From contig CACJUL010000011.1 in NCBI GenBank assembly GCA_902596585.1, forward strand, positions 1 to 36,199: a stretch of DNA of 36,199 nucleotides, read 5' to 3'. A model generated the notes under the pieces. That model was not told the DNA's origin. It saw only the letters and a program-made list of their open reading frames with translations, and searched no databases. Each line of letters starts with the position of its first letter. Within the stretch, counting starts at the first letter, position 1. A program made the translations under genes and the position numbers. Positions 1 through 10,261 of the stretch are shown here, in pieces. This DNA comes from an uncultured Prochlorococcus sp. Lineage in GTDB: Bacteria; Cyanobacteriota; Cyanobacteriia; PCC-6307; Cyanobiaceae.

Positions 1-225
1 AGAGCCATAGCAATTTTTAAAAAAGAAATTTCAATTTCTCCCCCTGAAGCCTATATTCTTTTACATTGCGGAATTGGATCTATTAAATCATTATCAGTTT
101 CTACGCCTTATGAACTAGAGATTAAAATAGGTAGATTAGAAAGAAGTCTTAAGGTCAAAACTCAGACAGCGATAACTTTTTCTCTCTTAAAAGAATGGAT
201 AAAAAGAGCAAAGCAAGTCTATTAA
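1..225 (+). CDS. C-terminal fragment of an unidentified protein (5' end outside window)
   Basis: Frame 1 is open from the first base and ends in TAA at 223-225, giving 74 residues with no start codon, so this is the 3' end of a gene that begins upstream of the window. The fragment starts RAIAIFKKEISISPPEAY and ends KRAKQVY. It has a short beta-strand-like stretch (PYELEIKIG) and a basic C-terminal helix. I do not recognise the family with confidence; the tail is loosely reminiscent of metal-dependent amidase or D-aminopeptidase C-termini, but that is weak. Coding character is supported by an uninterrupted frame in AT-rich DNA and by a next gene starting about 60 bp downstream on the same strand. 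Confidence 0.6.
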   Translation, partial: RAIAIFKKEISISPPEAYILLHCGIGSIKSLSVSTPYELEIKIGRLERSLKVKTQTAITFSLLKEWIKRAKQVY

Positions 226-286
226 CCTATATGAAATCTTGGTTAAAAAATTTTTTTAATGTAGAATCAAATAAAGACTAGTCATA

Positions 287-553
287 ATGAAATCTTTTTT
301 ATTTTTTCTATTTTTATTCTCGAACTATTTATACCCTGTTTTTAGTCAATCGAACTTATTAGAAACTGTAAAAAAGAATCCAGACGAAGCTGTTAATATA
401 TGTAATAAGTTTAGGGAGTTTAATTCAAAAGGTATTTCAGCAAGTGATGATAAAGCTATAGAGTATGTATCAAAAAGAAATAAGTTAACTCCTGTAAATG
501 CAGAAATCTTCTCTATTTATGTCATAGGACTTCACTGTCCCGATATTATTTAA
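287..553 (+). CDS. Small secreted hypothetical protein (88 aa)
   Basis: This encodes an 88-residue protein with a clear N-terminal signal peptide: a Lys at position 3, then a run of Phe and Leu, and a plausible cleavage site after PVFS around residue 20. The mature part of about 68 residues is polar, with two cysteines (CNKF near residue 39 and GLHC near residue 84) that could form a disulfide in the periplasm or thylakoid lumen. No catalytic motif is visible. It sits about 20 bp upstream of the CocE-type hydrolase on the same strand, so co-transcription is possible. Similar small exported proteins are common in picocyanobacteria. I cannot assign a function. Confidence 0.6.
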   Translation: MKSFLFFLFLFSNYLYPVFSQSNLLETVKKNPDEAVNICNKFREFNSKGISASDDKAIEYVSKRNKLTPVNAEIFSIYVIGLHCPDII

Positions 554-574
554 GCTTATATTATCTAAATTTAA

Positions 575-2152
575 ATGCACTATTCAAGATGTTTTGATAA
601 ATCTCTAATACTTAGAGATGGGATCAGACTTACGTCAAGGATATGGTTGCCTAATGGTATAGGGCCATGGCCGGCATTATTAATGAGACAGCCATATGGA
701 AGGGAAATAGCTTCAACGATTACCTATTCTCATCCAGAATGGTGGGCTTCTAAAGGATATATGGTAATAATTCAGGATGTTAGAGGTATGGGGTCTTCTG
801 AAGGAGTTTTTAATGGTTTCAAGCAAGAAGCTAGTGATACTTCAGAAACGCACATATGGGTAAGGTCTCTCAAAGAATGCAATGGCAAATTAGGTTTATA
901 TGGTTTTTCATATCAAGGATTTACTCAACTAACCGGCGAATTAAATTCAAAACCTCCCGATTGTTTATCTCCAGCAATGACTGGGTTAAATATCAAAGAT
1001 CATTGGTGTTCAGACGGAGGAGCATTTTGGTGGCATAACAATATTGCATGGGGTCTACAAATTGCAGCACTTAAGATGAAAAGAGAAAATAATTTACTTG
1101 CGTGGGAAAAGATAAGATCGTCCCTTGAAAACAAAAGTTATCTAAGGGAAGGACTTAATATCTTAATAAAATATGACCCTGAAAGCTTTGTCTTGGAATG
1201 GCTTAACAATTTAAATAACGATTACACCTTTGAAGAGATTAAGCCAATTTCAACATTGCTAAAAAAACCGATGTTAATTATTGGAGGACTTTGGGATCCA
1301 CATTTACAAGGTGCTTTTGATCTTTATAAAAAATCTAAAGAAGCTGGTGGCAGTCCAGAGATGATTATTGGGAATGCGACACATTTAAATTGGTGGGAAG
1401 GATCACAAGAATCTTTATTAAAATTTTTTGATAAACACCTAAAATCAGATGAAAATTTTACTTCTAAGAATTCAAAAGGCGAGAAAAAAATATGGAATAT
1501 TTCATTAAATAAATGGGAAGAATTAGATAATAAATTTGACCCTGAATTTATTTTTGGGCTCAAAAGTGATGGCACAGCAAATGTAAATGTTGAAGATGGA
1601 AGTCTGACAATAAATTCAAAAGGATCAGGATGGTTCACTATTGTTAATGACCCATGGAGACCTACACCATCTGACGGTGCCCATTTAGGTCCAAATCCAG
1701 GAAAGTTTAATAGAAATATTATTGATAAACGTTTGGATGTAGGTGTTTTTCAAACCAACTTTTTTGAGGAAGATCAACATTTTAAAGGCGTTCCTAAATT
1801 AGAAATCTCCGTAAAGAGTGATCAACCAAACTACGATATTTGCGCTGCTTTATCTCTTGTTGAAGATGATGAAAAGGTCAATCAATTTTCAACTGGATTC
1901 TTGAGGGTTAAAAAATCTAAAATAAATGTGGAGTCCGTTTATCAAATCACAATGCAGCCAACAAACATTACTTTGATTAAAGGGAGTAAGCTTCGATTAT
2001 CTATATCTGGAGCGGCTTATCCTTCTATTGGAGTAAATCCTGGATTTGATGATAGATATATTGGTGCCCCTTCAATAAATCATAGAATCATCACCCTAAG
2101 TTTTGTCCTTAATAATTCATTTATGAAAATGACACCTTTTTTTATTAAATAG
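575..2152 (+). CDS. CocE/NonD family alpha/beta hydrolase (peptidase S15-like)
   Basis: This 525-residue protein belongs to the CocE/NonD (X-Pro dipeptidyl-peptidase S15-like) hydrolases. The family cleaves acyl-ester or amide bonds; the substrate here is unknown. The alpha/beta-hydrolase core occupies roughly residues 1-290. It includes RQPYGR (38-43), the nucleophile elbow GFSYQG with Ser112, the acid Asp241 in GGLWDPH, and the catalytic His270 in NATHLNW. The rest (about 300-525) matches the C-terminal jelly-roll domain of the family, with WRPTPSDG near residue 360. There is no signal peptide, so it is probably cytoplasmic. The ATG follows the small secreted-protein gene by about 20 bp, and glgB begins about 50 bp downstream. 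Length and triad are typical, and no defect is seen. Confidence 0.85.
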   Translation: MHYSRCFDKSLILRDGIRLTSRIWLPNGIGPWPALLMRQPYGREIASTITYSHPEWWASKGYMVIIQDVRGMGSSEGVFNGFKQEASDTSETHIWVRSLKECNGKLGLYGFSYQGFTQLTGELNSKPPDCLSPAMTGLNIKDHWCSDGGAFWWHNNIAWGLQIAALKMKRENNLLAWEKIRSSLENKSYLREGLNILIKYDPESFVLEWLNNLNNDYTFEEIKPISTLLKKPMLIIGGLWDPHLQGAFDLYKKSKEAGGSPEMIIGNATHLNWWEGSQESLLKFFDKHLKSDENFTSKNSKGEKKIWNISLNKWEELDNKFDPEFIFGLKSDGTANVNVEDGSLTINSKGSGWFTIVNDPWRPTPSDGAHLGPNPGKFNRNIIDKRLDVGVFQTNFFEEDQHFKGVPKLEISVKSDQPNYDICAALSLVEDDEKVNQFSTGFLRVKKSKINVESVYQITMQPTNITLIKGSKLRLSISGAAYPSIGVNPGFDDRYIGAPSINHRIITLSFVLNNSFMKMTPFFIK

Positions 2153-2204
2153 GCATTTATTTGGTGAATCATTTGATATCATGGATCCTTAATATCCCCC
2201 AGTG

Positions 2205-4469
2205 ATGATAGAGATCAAACAAACAGACTGGATTAAATCAGAAGCTAACAACCTAGAAAATTGTTGTAATGATAATCCATTAAAAATCTTAGGCCCTCAT
2301 TTTTATGAAGAGCAATGGGTTATTAGGGTGTGGATGCCTGAAGCAGATGAAGTAAAAATAATTTTTAAAAACAAAACCTACGAAGCAAAAATCATAAACC
2401 ATAAATGGCTTTTTGAAGCAATACTACCTGAAAATCCTAATTTTAATTATGAAATAGATATTTCAAGAGGAGGGATCAATCATAAACAATATGACCCATG
2501 GTCTTTTACAGAAGAGTGGATGGGCGAGGTTGATAGACATCTTTTTGCAGAAGGTAATCATCATCACATTTGGGAAAAAATGGGAGCACACCTCATTGAA
2601 GAAAAGAATCAAAAAGGAGTAATGTTTTGTATTTGGGCTCCAAATGCAAAATCAATCTCGATAATTGGAGATATTAATTCTTGGGACGGAAGACATCATC
2701 CAATGCAAAAAAGGTTAGGAGGTATTTGGGAATTATTTATGCCATCCATGAAAGAGGGAGATATATATAAATATGAAATAAGAACACAACAAGGTCATAT
2801 TTATGAGAAAGCTGATCCATATGGTTTCCACCATGAAATCAGACCTCAAAATGGCTCAATAGTTTCAAAATTGAAAAACTTTAATTGGAAAGATAGTTCT
2901 TGGATTTCAAATAGAGATTCTTCAAGTCAAATTAACAAGCCAATTTCAGTTTATGAAATGCATTTAGGAAGTTGGCTCCATGAATCAACAGATAATAAAT
3001 ATCTTGAAGACAATGGTGACTTAAGAGAGCCAGTCCCTGCAGCCGATTTAAAACCTGGAACAAGATTATTAACTTATCCAGAATTAACCAAAAAACTCAT
3101 ACCTTACGTAAAAGAGAGAGGATTTACTCATATCGAATTAATGCCAATATCTGAACATCCTTTCGATGGTTCATGGGGATATCAGGTTACAGGCTGGTAT
3201 GCACCAACAAGTAGATTTGGTACCCCAAATGAATTTAGAGAGTTTGTCAATAAATGTCATAAAGAGGGTATAGGCGTAATTCTGGATTGGGTACCTGGTC
3301 ATTTTCCAAAAGATAAGCATGGTTTAGCATTTTTTGATGGTTGTCATCTTTATGAACATGGAGATTCGCGCATAGGTGAACATAAAGAATGGGGAACCCT
3401 AATATTTAATTACAGCAGAAATGAAGTAAGAAATTTCTTAGTAGCCAATCTCGTTTATTGGTTTGAAGAGTTTCATATTGATGGAATAAGAGTAGATGCT
3501 GTAGCTTCAATGCTTTACAGAGATTATTTAAGACCTGATGGCGAATGGATACCTAATGAAAATGGTGGTAATGAAAATATAGAAGCCGTTAAATTTCTTC
3601 AACAGGCTAATCATGTACTTTTCCAACATTTTCCAGGAGCACTTTCTATCGCTGAAGAATCAACAACTTGGCCAATGGTAACCAAACCAACTGATATGGG
3701 AGGATTAGGTTTTAATTTAAAATGGAATATGGGATGGATGCACGATATGCTCGATTATTTTGAAATAGATCCTTGGTTTAGGCAATTCCATCAAAATAGT
3801 GTAACTTTCTCAATTACATATAACTATACAGAGAACTTTATGCTTGCTCTTAGTCATGATGAGGTTGTCCACGGGAAAAGTCATCTTTTGCATAAAATGC
3901 CAGGCGATGACTGGAAGAAATATGCAAATACTAGAGCTTTATTAACTTATATGTGGACCCATCCTGGTAAAAAAACAATATTTATGGGAATGGAATTTGG
4001 ACAAAGGCAAGAATGGAATGTTTGGGACGATCTGCAATGGGAGTTACTGGAATTTGAACCTCATAAAGGCATCAGAAACTTGGTTGATGACCTAAATGCA
4101 CTCTATAAAAATGAACCTGCATTATGGAAAAATGACTTTGATCCTTATGGATTCCAATGGATTGATTGCAATGATAAATCCAATTCGGTTATAAGTTTCA
4201 TGAGAAGAGAAAACGACACCAATGAGTGGCTTGTTGTTATTGCTAACTTTACGCCTAATACACATGGGTCATACAAAGTAGGCGTTCCTGTGGAAGGATT
4301 TTATAAAGAAATATTCAATTCAGATGCCTCTAGATACGGGGGCAGTAACAAAGGCAATATCGGTGGTAAAGAAACCATAAACTATAATATTCATGATTAT
4401 CAAAATGCGTTAGATCTTGCTTTGCCCCCATTAAGCGTAAGTATCTTCAAACATCAATCAAAAAAATAA
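2205..4469 (+). CDS. glgB: 1,4-alpha-glucan (glycogen) branching enzyme GlgB
   Basis: GlgB transfers alpha-1,4-glucan chains to 6-hydroxyls to make the alpha-1,6 branches of glycogen, the carbon store of this cyanobacterium. The 754-residue protein has two N-terminal beta-sandwich modules (about 1-230, including [20 protein letters not shown]), a GH13 catalytic barrel and a C-terminal all-beta domain. The catalytic residues are in place: nucleophile Asp431 in [11 protein letters not shown], acid/base Glu484 in IAEEST, and stabilising Asp552 in [10 protein letters not shown]. Their spacing equals that of the E. coli enzyme. A GTG at 2202 directly precedes the ATG at 2205; I chose the ATG because the protein then starts MIEIKQTDW, so the start is uncertain by one codon. 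It is a single gene here, with no other glg gene adjacent. Confidence 0.97.
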   Translation: MIEIKQTDWIKSEANNLENCCNDNPLKILGPHFYEEQWVIRVWMPEADEVKIIFKNKTYEAKIINHKWLFEAILPENPNFNYEIDISRGGINHKQYDPWSFTEEWMGEVDRHLFAEGNHHHIWEKMGAHLIEEKNQKGVMFCIWAPNAKSISIIGDINSWDGRHHPMQKRLGGIWELFMPSMKEGDIYKYEIRTQQGHIYEKADPYGFHHEIRPQNGSIVSKLKNFNWKDSSWISNRDSSSQINKPISVYEMHLGSWLHESTDNKYLEDNGDLREPVPAADLKPGTRLLTYPELTKKLIPYVKERGFTHIELMPISEHPFDGSWGYQVTGWYAPTSRFGTPNEFREFVNKCHKEGIGVILDWVPGHFPKDKHGLAFFDGCHLYEHGDSRIGEHKEWGTLIFNYSRNEVRNFLVANLVYWFEEFHIDGIRVDAVASMLYRDYLRPDGEWIPNENGGNENIEAVKFLQQANHVLFQHFPGALSIAEESTTWPMVTKPTDMGGLGFNLKWNMGWMHDMLDYFEIDPWFRQFHQNSVTFSITYNYTENFMLALSHDEVVHGKSHLLHKMPGDDWKKYANTRALLTYMWTHPGKKTIFMGMEFGQRQEWNVWDDLQWELLEFEPHKGIRNLVDDLNALYKNEPALWKNDFDPYGFQWIDCNDKSNSVISFMRRENDTNEWLVVIANFTPNTHGSYKVGVPVEGFYKEIFNSDASRYGGSNKGNIGGKETINYNIHDYQNALDLALPPLSVSIFKHQSKK

Positions 4470-4491
4470 GAAGACTCTTTTAAATTAGTGC

Positions 4492-4512
4492 TTCATATAA
4501 TTGTTCATATAA
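4492..4512 (+). repeat. 9-bp direct repeat in the glgB-hemE spacer
   Basis: The word TTCATATAA occurs at 4492-4500 and again at 4504-4512, three bases apart, in the 115-bp spacer between glgB and hemE. It could be a regulator half-site pair, or chance in AT-rich DNA. No clear terminator is seen after glgB. Confidence 0.35.
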
Positions 4513-4584
4513 CGCTTTTGCTCTGCTTAGCATTGTAAGATTTTTAAGTTGGAATTTTAATTTTTAAAACATAATTAATTAAAA

Positions 4585-5625
4585 ATGGGTCAAGATTTAC
4601 CACTACTACTTTCTGCCGCATTAGGTGAAAAAGTAAATAGGCCTCCAGTGTGGATGATGAGGCAGGCAGGAAGATATATGAAAATCTATAGAGATTTAAG
4701 GGAGCGTTACCCAAGCTTTAGAGAGAGATCTGAAAATCCAGAACTGTCATATGAGATATCAATGCAGCCTTTTCATGCTTTCAAGCCAGATGGTGTAATC
4801 CTTTTTTCAGATATTCTCACACCTCTTCCTGGGATGGGCATAAATTTTGAAATAATAGAAAGTAAAGGTCCAATTATTGAGGACCCAATAAGAACTCTTA
4901 ACCAGATACAAAATTTAAAAGAATTAAATCCAAGCGAGAGTTTAGGTTTTGTTGGGCAAGTTCTTTCTTCTCTAAAAAAAGATGTAAAAAATGAGGCAAC
5001 AGTTTTAGGTTTTGTTGGCGCACCTTGGACTCTTGCTGCATATGTAGTTGAAGGTAAAAGTAGTAAAAATTATTCTTTAATAAAATCAATGGCTTTTAAT
5101 GAACCAGATTTACTTCATAAACTTCTTGATCATTTTGCAAAATCTATTGGTGAATATCTTAAATATCAAATAAAATCTGGAGCGCAAGTAGTACAAATTT
5201 TTGATTCATGGGCAGGCCAACTAAGTCCACAAGATTACGATATCTTTGCTGGGCCTTATCAAAAAAAAGTTGTTGAAATTGTAAAATCAGAATACCCTGA
5301 AACTCCAGTAATTCTTTATATCTCAGGAAGTGCTGGAGTTATAGAAAGAATGGCAAAAACTGGGGTAGATATAATCTCATTAGACTGGACGGTAGATATT
5401 GAAGAGGCTTGTAAAAGAATCCCTAGAGGGATAGGAATTCAAGGCAACGTTGACCCTGGTATTTTATTTGGGAACAAAGAATCAATAAAAGAAAGGATAG
5501 ATAATACTTTCAATAAAATTAAAGACAGGAAATATATTCTTAATTTGGGTCATGGGATTTTACCTGGTACTCCAGAAGAAAATGCTGAAACATTTTTTGA
5601 ACATGGGAAAAAACTTACTTACTAG
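4585..5625 (+). CDS. hemE: Uroporphyrinogen III decarboxylase HemE
   Basis: HemE removes four carboxyl groups from uroporphyrinogen III to give coproporphyrinogen III, a committed step toward heme and chlorophyll. The 346-residue length is typical. The signature [13 protein letters not shown] carries the substrate-binding Arg26 and Arg30. Asp76 lies in VILFSDIL, Tyr153 in [13 protein letters not shown], and His323 in [12 protein letters not shown]; these correspond to the known active-site residues of the family. The protein is soluble and cytoplasmic. The start is the ATG in AAAAATGGGTC, with no strong Shine-Dalgarno sequence, as is common in this genome. An NAD-dependent epimerase gene starts 8 bp after the stop, so the two are probably co-transcribed. 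No anomalies are seen. Confidence 0.98.
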   Translation: MGQDLPLLLSAALGEKVNRPPVWMMRQAGRYMKIYRDLRERYPSFRERSENPELSYEISMQPFHAFKPDGVILFSDILTPLPGMGINFEIIESKGPIIEDPIRTLNQIQNLKELNPSESLGFVGQVLSSLKKDVKNEATVLGFVGAPWTLAAYVVEGKSSKNYSLIKSMAFNEPDLLHKLLDHFAKSIGEYLKYQIKSGAQVVQIFDSWAGQLSPQDYDIFAGPYQKKVVEIVKSEYPETPVILYISGSAGVIERMAKTGVDIISLDWTVDIEEACKRIPRGIGIQGNVDPGILFGNKESIKERIDNTFNKIKDRKYILNLGHGILPGTPEENAETFFEHGKKLTY

Positions 5626-5633
5626 TCATAGTC

Positions 5634-6617
5634 TTGGCATATAAAAACTTATTAATCACAGGTGCGAATGGATGTGTTGGCCAATATTTAGTTGATTGGT
5701 TTTTAAAAAACACAAAATTCAGACTTTATCTTATGGTAAGAGACAAAAGTAAGTTGTCGATTTCTGTTCAAGAAAATAAAAAAGTCAAGTTACTGGTCTG
5801 CGATATAAGGGAATCAATTAGGTATAAAAAGGAAATTAGTCAAATTAATTACCTAATACATACTGCTACGGCTTGGGGAGATCCCCAAAGAGCCTATGAA
5901 GTAAATATTAAAGCTTTTGAAGAATTACTCGAAATGCTTGATATTGAAAAGTTAGAAAAGATTATTTATTTTTCAACAGCTAGTATTCTTGATACCCAAA
6001 CAGAATTAATGAGGGAATCATTGATTTATGGAACAGAGTACATTCAAACAAAATATAAATGCTTCCAGAGACTTAGAGAGAGCTCATTTTCAGAAAAAAC
6101 ATTCGCTGTTTTCCCTACCTTGGTTTTTGGAGGAGATCTCGGAAAAAAAAGTAAATATCCTGTAAGTTATTTAACCAGTGGATTGAAAGAAATTAGGAAA
6201 TGGCTTTGGTTAGCAAGATTTTTAAAACTAAATTCTAAATTTCACTTTATACACGCAAATGATATAGCCCAGATTTGCGGTTTTCTAATTAAAAATCATA
6301 AAGAAGAGCAATACAAAGGCTTTAGAAAATTTGTGCTAGGTCAGAAATGCATATCAATTGATGATGCCATAATTACACTTTTAAAGAGACATAATATGAA
6401 GAGATTTTTTGCGATACCCATTACAAAAAAAATTCTAAAAATATTATTAAGAATTCTCCCCATCCAAACCACTCCGTGGGATGGCTTCAGTATCAAAAAA
6501 TATGACTTTAATCATGTCCCCATCACTAATCCTGAGACTTTCAAACTTAAAAGTTATGCCAAATCACTGAATGATATTTTAAGGTTATCAAAGTTACCAA
6601 GCTGTAATAACAATTAA
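5634..6617 (+). CDS. NAD-dependent epimerase/dehydratase family protein
   Basis: This 327-residue protein is an extended short-chain dehydrogenase/reductase. The Rossmann motif is [14 protein letters not shown], with the three glycines at 10, 13 and 16. The catalytic pair is Tyr136 and Lys140 in YIQTK, with FSTAS (Ser114) as the third element. Family members epimerise or dehydrate nucleotide sugars or act on lipid-like substrates; the specificity cannot be read from the sequence. The start is a TTG at 5634, only 8 bp downstream of the hemE stop. It is favoured because the glycine-rich strand begins almost at once and no ATG precedes it. The hemE link suggests co-expression, but no functional connection is evident. 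Confidence 0.85.
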   Translation: MAYKNLLITGANGCVGQYLVDWFLKNTKFRLYLMVRDKSKLSISVQENKKVKLLVCDIRESIRYKKEISQINYLIHTATAWGDPQRAYEVNIKAFEELLEMLDIEKLEKIIYFSTASILDTQTELMRESLIYGTEYIQTKYKCFQRLRESSFSEKTFAVFPTLVFGGDLGKKSKYPVSYLTSGLKEIRKWLWLARFLKLNSKFHFIHANDIAQICGFLIKNHKEEQYKGFRKFVLGQKCISIDDAIITLLKRHNMKRFFAIPITKKILKILLRILPIQTTPWDGFSIKKYDFNHVPITNPETFKLKSYAKSLNDILRLSKLPSCNNN

Positions 6618-6676
6618 AATTCTCGCAGTTAGGTTACCAAAGCCTTGTAATATATATAGATAAGCAAATTTTAATT

Positions 6677-7027
6677 ATGTTACGTTCAATTTTTGCAGGG
6701 TTATTTGCAATAGTATTAACTCTAGGTTTAGGTATTTCATCAGTTTCTGCTAAGACTGTTGAAGTAAAACTAGGAACAGATGCTGGAATGCTTGCATTTG
6801 AACCAAGTACAGTAACCATTAGTGCCGGTGATACAGTTAAATTCATCAATAATAAACTTGCTCCTCACAATGCTGTTTTTGATGGACATGAGGAATTAAG
6901 TCATGCAGACCTAGCTTTTGCTCCAGGAGAATCTTGGGAAGAAACATTTGATACTGCAGGAACTTATGATTACTATTGTGAGCCACACAGAGGTGCTGGA
7001 ATGGTAGGTAAAGTTATTGTTGAATAA
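6677..7027 (+). CDS. petE: Plastocyanin precursor PetE
   Basis: Plastocyanin is the soluble blue-copper carrier that moves electrons from cytochrome b6f to photosystem I in the thylakoid lumen. The 116-residue precursor has a Sec-type signal peptide with probable cleavage after SVSA (residue 25), leaving a mature protein of about 91 residues, normal for the family. The four type-1 copper ligands are visible: His64 in APHNAV, then Cys101, His104 and Met109 in [11 protein letters not shown]. The gene stands alone between the epimerase and clpB. The upstream region (6618-6676) contains TATA-rich sequence that could supply a -10 element, but no promoter is clear. A stem-loop followed by T residues lies just after the stop. 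Confidence 0.98.
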   Translation: MLRSIFAGLFAIVLTLGLGISSVSAKTVEVKLGTDAGMLAFEPSTVTISAGDTVKFINNKLAPHNAVFDGHEELSHADLAFAPGESWEETFDTAGTYDYYCEPHRGAGMVGKVIVE

Positions 7028-7033
7028 TTCTTA

Positions 7034-7069
7034 TAAGTAATTTAAATAATCTTTTTTACTTAATTTTTT
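7034..7069 (+). terminator. Possible rho-independent terminator after petE
   Basis: TAAGTAA (7034-7040) pairs with TTACTTA (7056-7062) around a 15-base loop and is followed by ATTTTTT. The stem is AT-rich and the loop long, so it is only a moderate candidate. Its place right after petE, a gene likely to be monocistronic and highly expressed, supports it. Confidence 0.4.
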
Positions 7070-7095
7070 ATAATAGTCATATCAAATTTTGAATA

Positions 7096-9678
7096 ATGAA
7101 AATAGTTCCAAGCGAATTCTCAAATTCAGCTTGGGACTGTTTTATTTTTGCCAAAGAAATTGCTTATAAAAATCATCAACAAGACGTAGACTCAGATAAT
7201 TTATTATTAGCTCTTATAAAAGAAGACAACCTTTCAAAAAAAATATTAAAAAATAATAATGTAAATATCAAAGATTTTGAGAAAAAAATAATGTCTTCAT
7301 TAAAGATGAAGGCGAAAATGAAAAATAAACAAGATAATTTATATATTAGTGATTCACTTTACAAAATATTTTTAAAAGCAAATGATATTAAGAACACCTT
7401 AGATGATGTAGTGATATCAACAGAACACTTAGTTTACGGTTTGACTTATGATGATAAATACGGATTTCAAATTTTAAATCAAAAAAGTATCCCAGAATTT
7501 CTTGAAATTATTAAGAAAATGAAGTCAGATCCAACGTTAAAAAATGAATTTGATACTTCTAATGAGTCTTTAGATAAATATGGTATTGATCTAACCCAAT
7601 CAGCAAGGGATGGAGTCTTAGATCCAGTAATAGGTAGGGATGAAGAAATTAGAAGAACAATTCAAATATTGAGTAGAAGAACAAAAAATAATCCCGTTCT
7701 TATTGGCGAACCTGGGGTTGGCAAAACAGCCATAGTGGAAGGGTTATCTCAAAGAATTATTAATGGTGATGTACCCTCTGCACTACAAAATAGGCAATTA
7801 ATTTCATTAGATTTGGGTTCTCTTTTAGCTGGAGCAAAATATCGTGGTGAATTTGAAGAAAGGATAAAAAATGTCCTAAAGAAAGTGAAAGAATCAGACG
7901 GTAAGATCATTCTTTTTATTGATGAGATTCATACAGTAGTTGGTGCAGGCGCTAGTGGTGGTTCTTTAGATGCAAGCAACTTATTAAAACCAATGCTTGC
8001 AAGAGGAGAACTTAGATGTATCGGTGCTACAACTATTAATGAACATAAACAAAATATAGAAAAAGATCCTGCTTTAGAACGTAGATTTCAGAAAATAAAA
8101 ATTGATGCACCTTCAATAGATGATACTGTATCAATATTAAGAGGATTAAGAGAAAGATATGAAGTTCATCATAGTGTAAGGATTTCTGACAATGCTTTGG
8201 TTGCAGCTGCCACCCTTAGCGAAAGGTATATTAACGATAGATTTCTTCCTGACAAAGCAATAGATTTAATTGATGAAGCAGCCTCAAGATTGAATATGGT
8301 CATAACTTCCAAACCTGAAGAAATTGATGAAATTGATCGAAAAGTACTTCAGTTTGAGATGGAAAAGTTATCTTTAAAAAGAGAAACAGATGATTTTTCT
8401 ATAGAAAGATTAAAAAAAATCAATAATGAACTTATTTCACTCAAAGATAGGCAGGAAAAATTAGGCACTCAATGGAAAAAAGAAAAAGATGAAATTAATG
8501 AGATTAGCGCCATAAAAGAAGAAATTGAATCCATCCAATTACAAATAGATCAGGCCAAAAGAAGTTTTGACCTTAATAAAGCAGCAGAATTGGAATTTGG
8601 GACTTTAAATTCGTTACAAAAAAAATTAAAAGAAAAAAGTGAGTCACTAGTAAATTCTAAAAAAAATGGAGAAACAAGTCTTTTAAGGCAAGAGGTGACT
8701 TTTGATGATATTGCAGATGTTGTTTCAAAGTGGACCTCAATTCCTGTTCAAAACTTAAATCAGTCAGAAAAAGAAAAGCTTTTAAGTCTAGAATCGATTC
8801 TTAAAGAAAAAATCATTGGTCAAGATAGTGCAATTAAATCTGTTGCGGATTCTATTAAGAGATCAAGGACTGGTCTAAATGATCCAAACAAACCATTAGC
8901 CAGCTTCCTCTTTTTAGGTCCGACTGGTGTTGGAAAAACAGAGCTAAGTAAAGTAACAGCAAAAATTATATTTGATTCAAATTCTTCAATTACAAGACTG
9001 GATATGTCTGAATATATGGAAAAGCATTCAGTTAGCAAAATCATAGGAGCTCCTCCTGGATATTTAGGTTTTGAATCAGGCGGTCAACTAACTGAAGCTG
9101 TACGCAAAAATCCTTATTCATTAATACTTTTAGATGAAATAGAGAAAGCTCATAAAGATATACTAGATATTCTCTTACAGGTTCTTGATGATGGAATCAT
9201 TACAGATGGTCAAGGTCGAAAAATAAACTTCAAAAATTCAATCATTGTTCTCACAAGTAATTTAGGAAGTCAATCAATAAATGATTTATCTATTAGAAAA
9301 GAAGATAGCAGCGAAATAAAAAAAGTTATAGATTATGAACTTAAAAAATTTTTCAAGCCTGAGTTTTTAAATCGACTAGATGAAATAGTTATTTTCAATA
9401 ATCTAGAATTAAATGATATAAAAGAAATTGCAAAAATCCAGCTTCAAAATTTAGAAAAAAGACTAAACAAGAAAAACTTAAAATTCAATATTACGGATGA
9501 GGCAATTTACCAACTGGTTGAAAATAGTTTCGATCATGCCTATGGTGCAAGGCCATTAAAAAGGATTATTCAAAAACACATTGAGACAAAAATCTCAAAC
9601 AATATATTGAATAATCATTACCTTAATAAAGACGAGATTAATATTTATCTGGTAGATGGAGAGATAATCGTTGATTAA
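7096..9678 (+). CDS. clpB: ClpB-type AAA+ disaggregase
   Basis: ClpB extracts and refolds aggregated proteins together with the DnaK system. The 860-residue protein has an N-terminal Clp repeat domain (about 1-145) and a first AAA+ module with Walker A GEPGVGKT (204-211) and Walker B ILFIDEIH. A coiled-coil middle domain rich in Lys and Glu follows (about 395-530). The second AAA+ module has Walker A GPTGVGKT (608-615), Walker B LILLDEIEKAH and the Clp C-terminal domain. The long middle domain marks it as ClpB rather than ClpC, and no ClpP-docking IGF/IGL loop is evident after the second Walker motifs. The N-terminal domain looks diverged and lysine-rich, which fits the second cyanobacterial ClpB type, but paralogue identity needs a tree. 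Confidence 0.92.
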   Translation: MKIVPSEFSNSAWDCFIFAKEIAYKNHQQDVDSDNLLLALIKEDNLSKKILKNNNVNIKDFEKKIMSSLKMKAKMKNKQDNLYISDSLYKIFLKANDIKNTLDDVVISTEHLVYGLTYDDKYGFQILNQKSIPEFLEIIKKMKSDPTLKNEFDTSNESLDKYGIDLTQSARDGVLDPVIGRDEEIRRTIQILSRRTKNNPVLIGEPGVGKTAIVEGLSQRIINGDVPSALQNRQLISLDLGSLLAGAKYRGEFEERIKNVLKKVKESDGKIILFIDEIHTVVGAGASGGSLDASNLLKPMLARGELRCIGATTINEHKQNIEKDPALERRFQKIKIDAPSIDDTVSILRGLRERYEVHHSVRISDNALVAAATLSERYINDRFLPDKAIDLIDEAASRLNMVITSKPEEIDEIDRKVLQFEMEKLSLKRETDDFSIERLKKINNELISLKDRQEKLGTQWKKEKDEINEISAIKEEIESIQLQIDQAKRSFDLNKAAELEFGTLNSLQKKLKEKSESLVNSKKNGETSLLRQEVTFDDIADVVSKWTSIPVQNLNQSEKEKLLSLESILKEKIIGQDSAIKSVADSIKRSRTGLNDPNKPLASFLFLGPTGVGKTELSKVTAKIIFDSNSSITRLDMSEYMEKHSVSKIIGAPPGYLGFESGGQLTEAVRKNPYSLILLDEIEKAHKDILDILLQVLDDGIITDGQGRKINFKNSIIVLTSNLGSQSINDLSIRKEDSSEIKKVIDYELKKFFKPEFLNRLDEIVIFNNLELNDIKEIAKIQLQNLEKRLNKKNLKFNITDEAIYQLVENSFDHAYGARPLKRIIQKHIETKISNNILNNHYLNKDEINIYLVDGEIIVD

Positions 9679-9727
9679 AGATCATAATTAAAGAATTCAA
9701 TATGACTAGAAATTCAACAAATTTAAT

Positions 9728-10183
9728 TTAAGATTTGAACCAATCAGGAATTTCCTCATAACTTGCTTTGTTAGATTTATTTTCTTTTGATTCTGTTTTC
9801 CAACAACATGTTCTGCCCTTATCCTTATCCTGTAAGTATTCATTAGCCCATCTCCAAATCAATTCAGAAGTAAACTCCATGCCCACATTATCCATAATTC
9901 TCAAATCTAAAGCATCTAACTCATGTAATTTTTCCCAATAATTTAACAAAGGATCATCTTTATTTATTAAAAAAGTATGATCAAATTGCTCCTTTAGTCT
10001 ACTTTCTAGGGGTTTTAGACTTGAAAAATCCACAACAAAACCATTTAAGTCTAATTTCTTTGCAGTGAACCAAAAGGTGAATGATCTTGAATATCCATGC
10101 ACAAATCTGCAGTGACCTTCATGGCGCCATTGCCTATGTGAACAGGGAAAATCATAATAACTTTTGCTGCATGAAAATTTCAT
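9728..10183 (-). CDS. QueD-like / 6-pyruvoyl-tetrahydropterin synthase family T-fold protein
   Basis: The protein resembles the 6-carboxy/6-pyruvoyl-tetrahydropterin synthase family, tunnelling-fold enzymes of queuosine and pterin metabolism. Recognisable blocks are an N-terminal FPCSHRQW, CRFVHGYSRSF, GFVVDFSSLK, FDHTFLI and NVGMEFTSE. Where typical members have HGH, supplying two of three zinc-binding histidines, this one has HGY, and the C-terminus (RTCCWKTE, then a Lys/Asn-rich tail) is also unusual. The reaction is therefore uncertain. I use the ATG at 10183 (151 aa), where MKFSCSKSYYDF begins the conserved part. Earlier in-frame starts at 10198 and 10201 would lengthen it by five or six residues and overlap the longer reading frame of the divergent hisI. 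Confidence 0.8.
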   Translation of the reverse strand: MKFSCSKSYYDFPCSHRQWRHEGHCRFVHGYSRSFTFWFTAKKLDLNGFVVDFSSLKPLESRLKEQFDHTFLINKDDPLLNYWEKLHELDALDLRIMDNVGMEFTSELIWRWANEYLQDKDKGRTCCWKTESKENKSNKASYEEIPDWFKS

Positions 10184-10261
10184 AGAATGAATATACATCA
10201 ATTAACTGTTAGGATAATTTTTAACAAAACACATCGAGTAGGACTTAACGTAACGAACATA

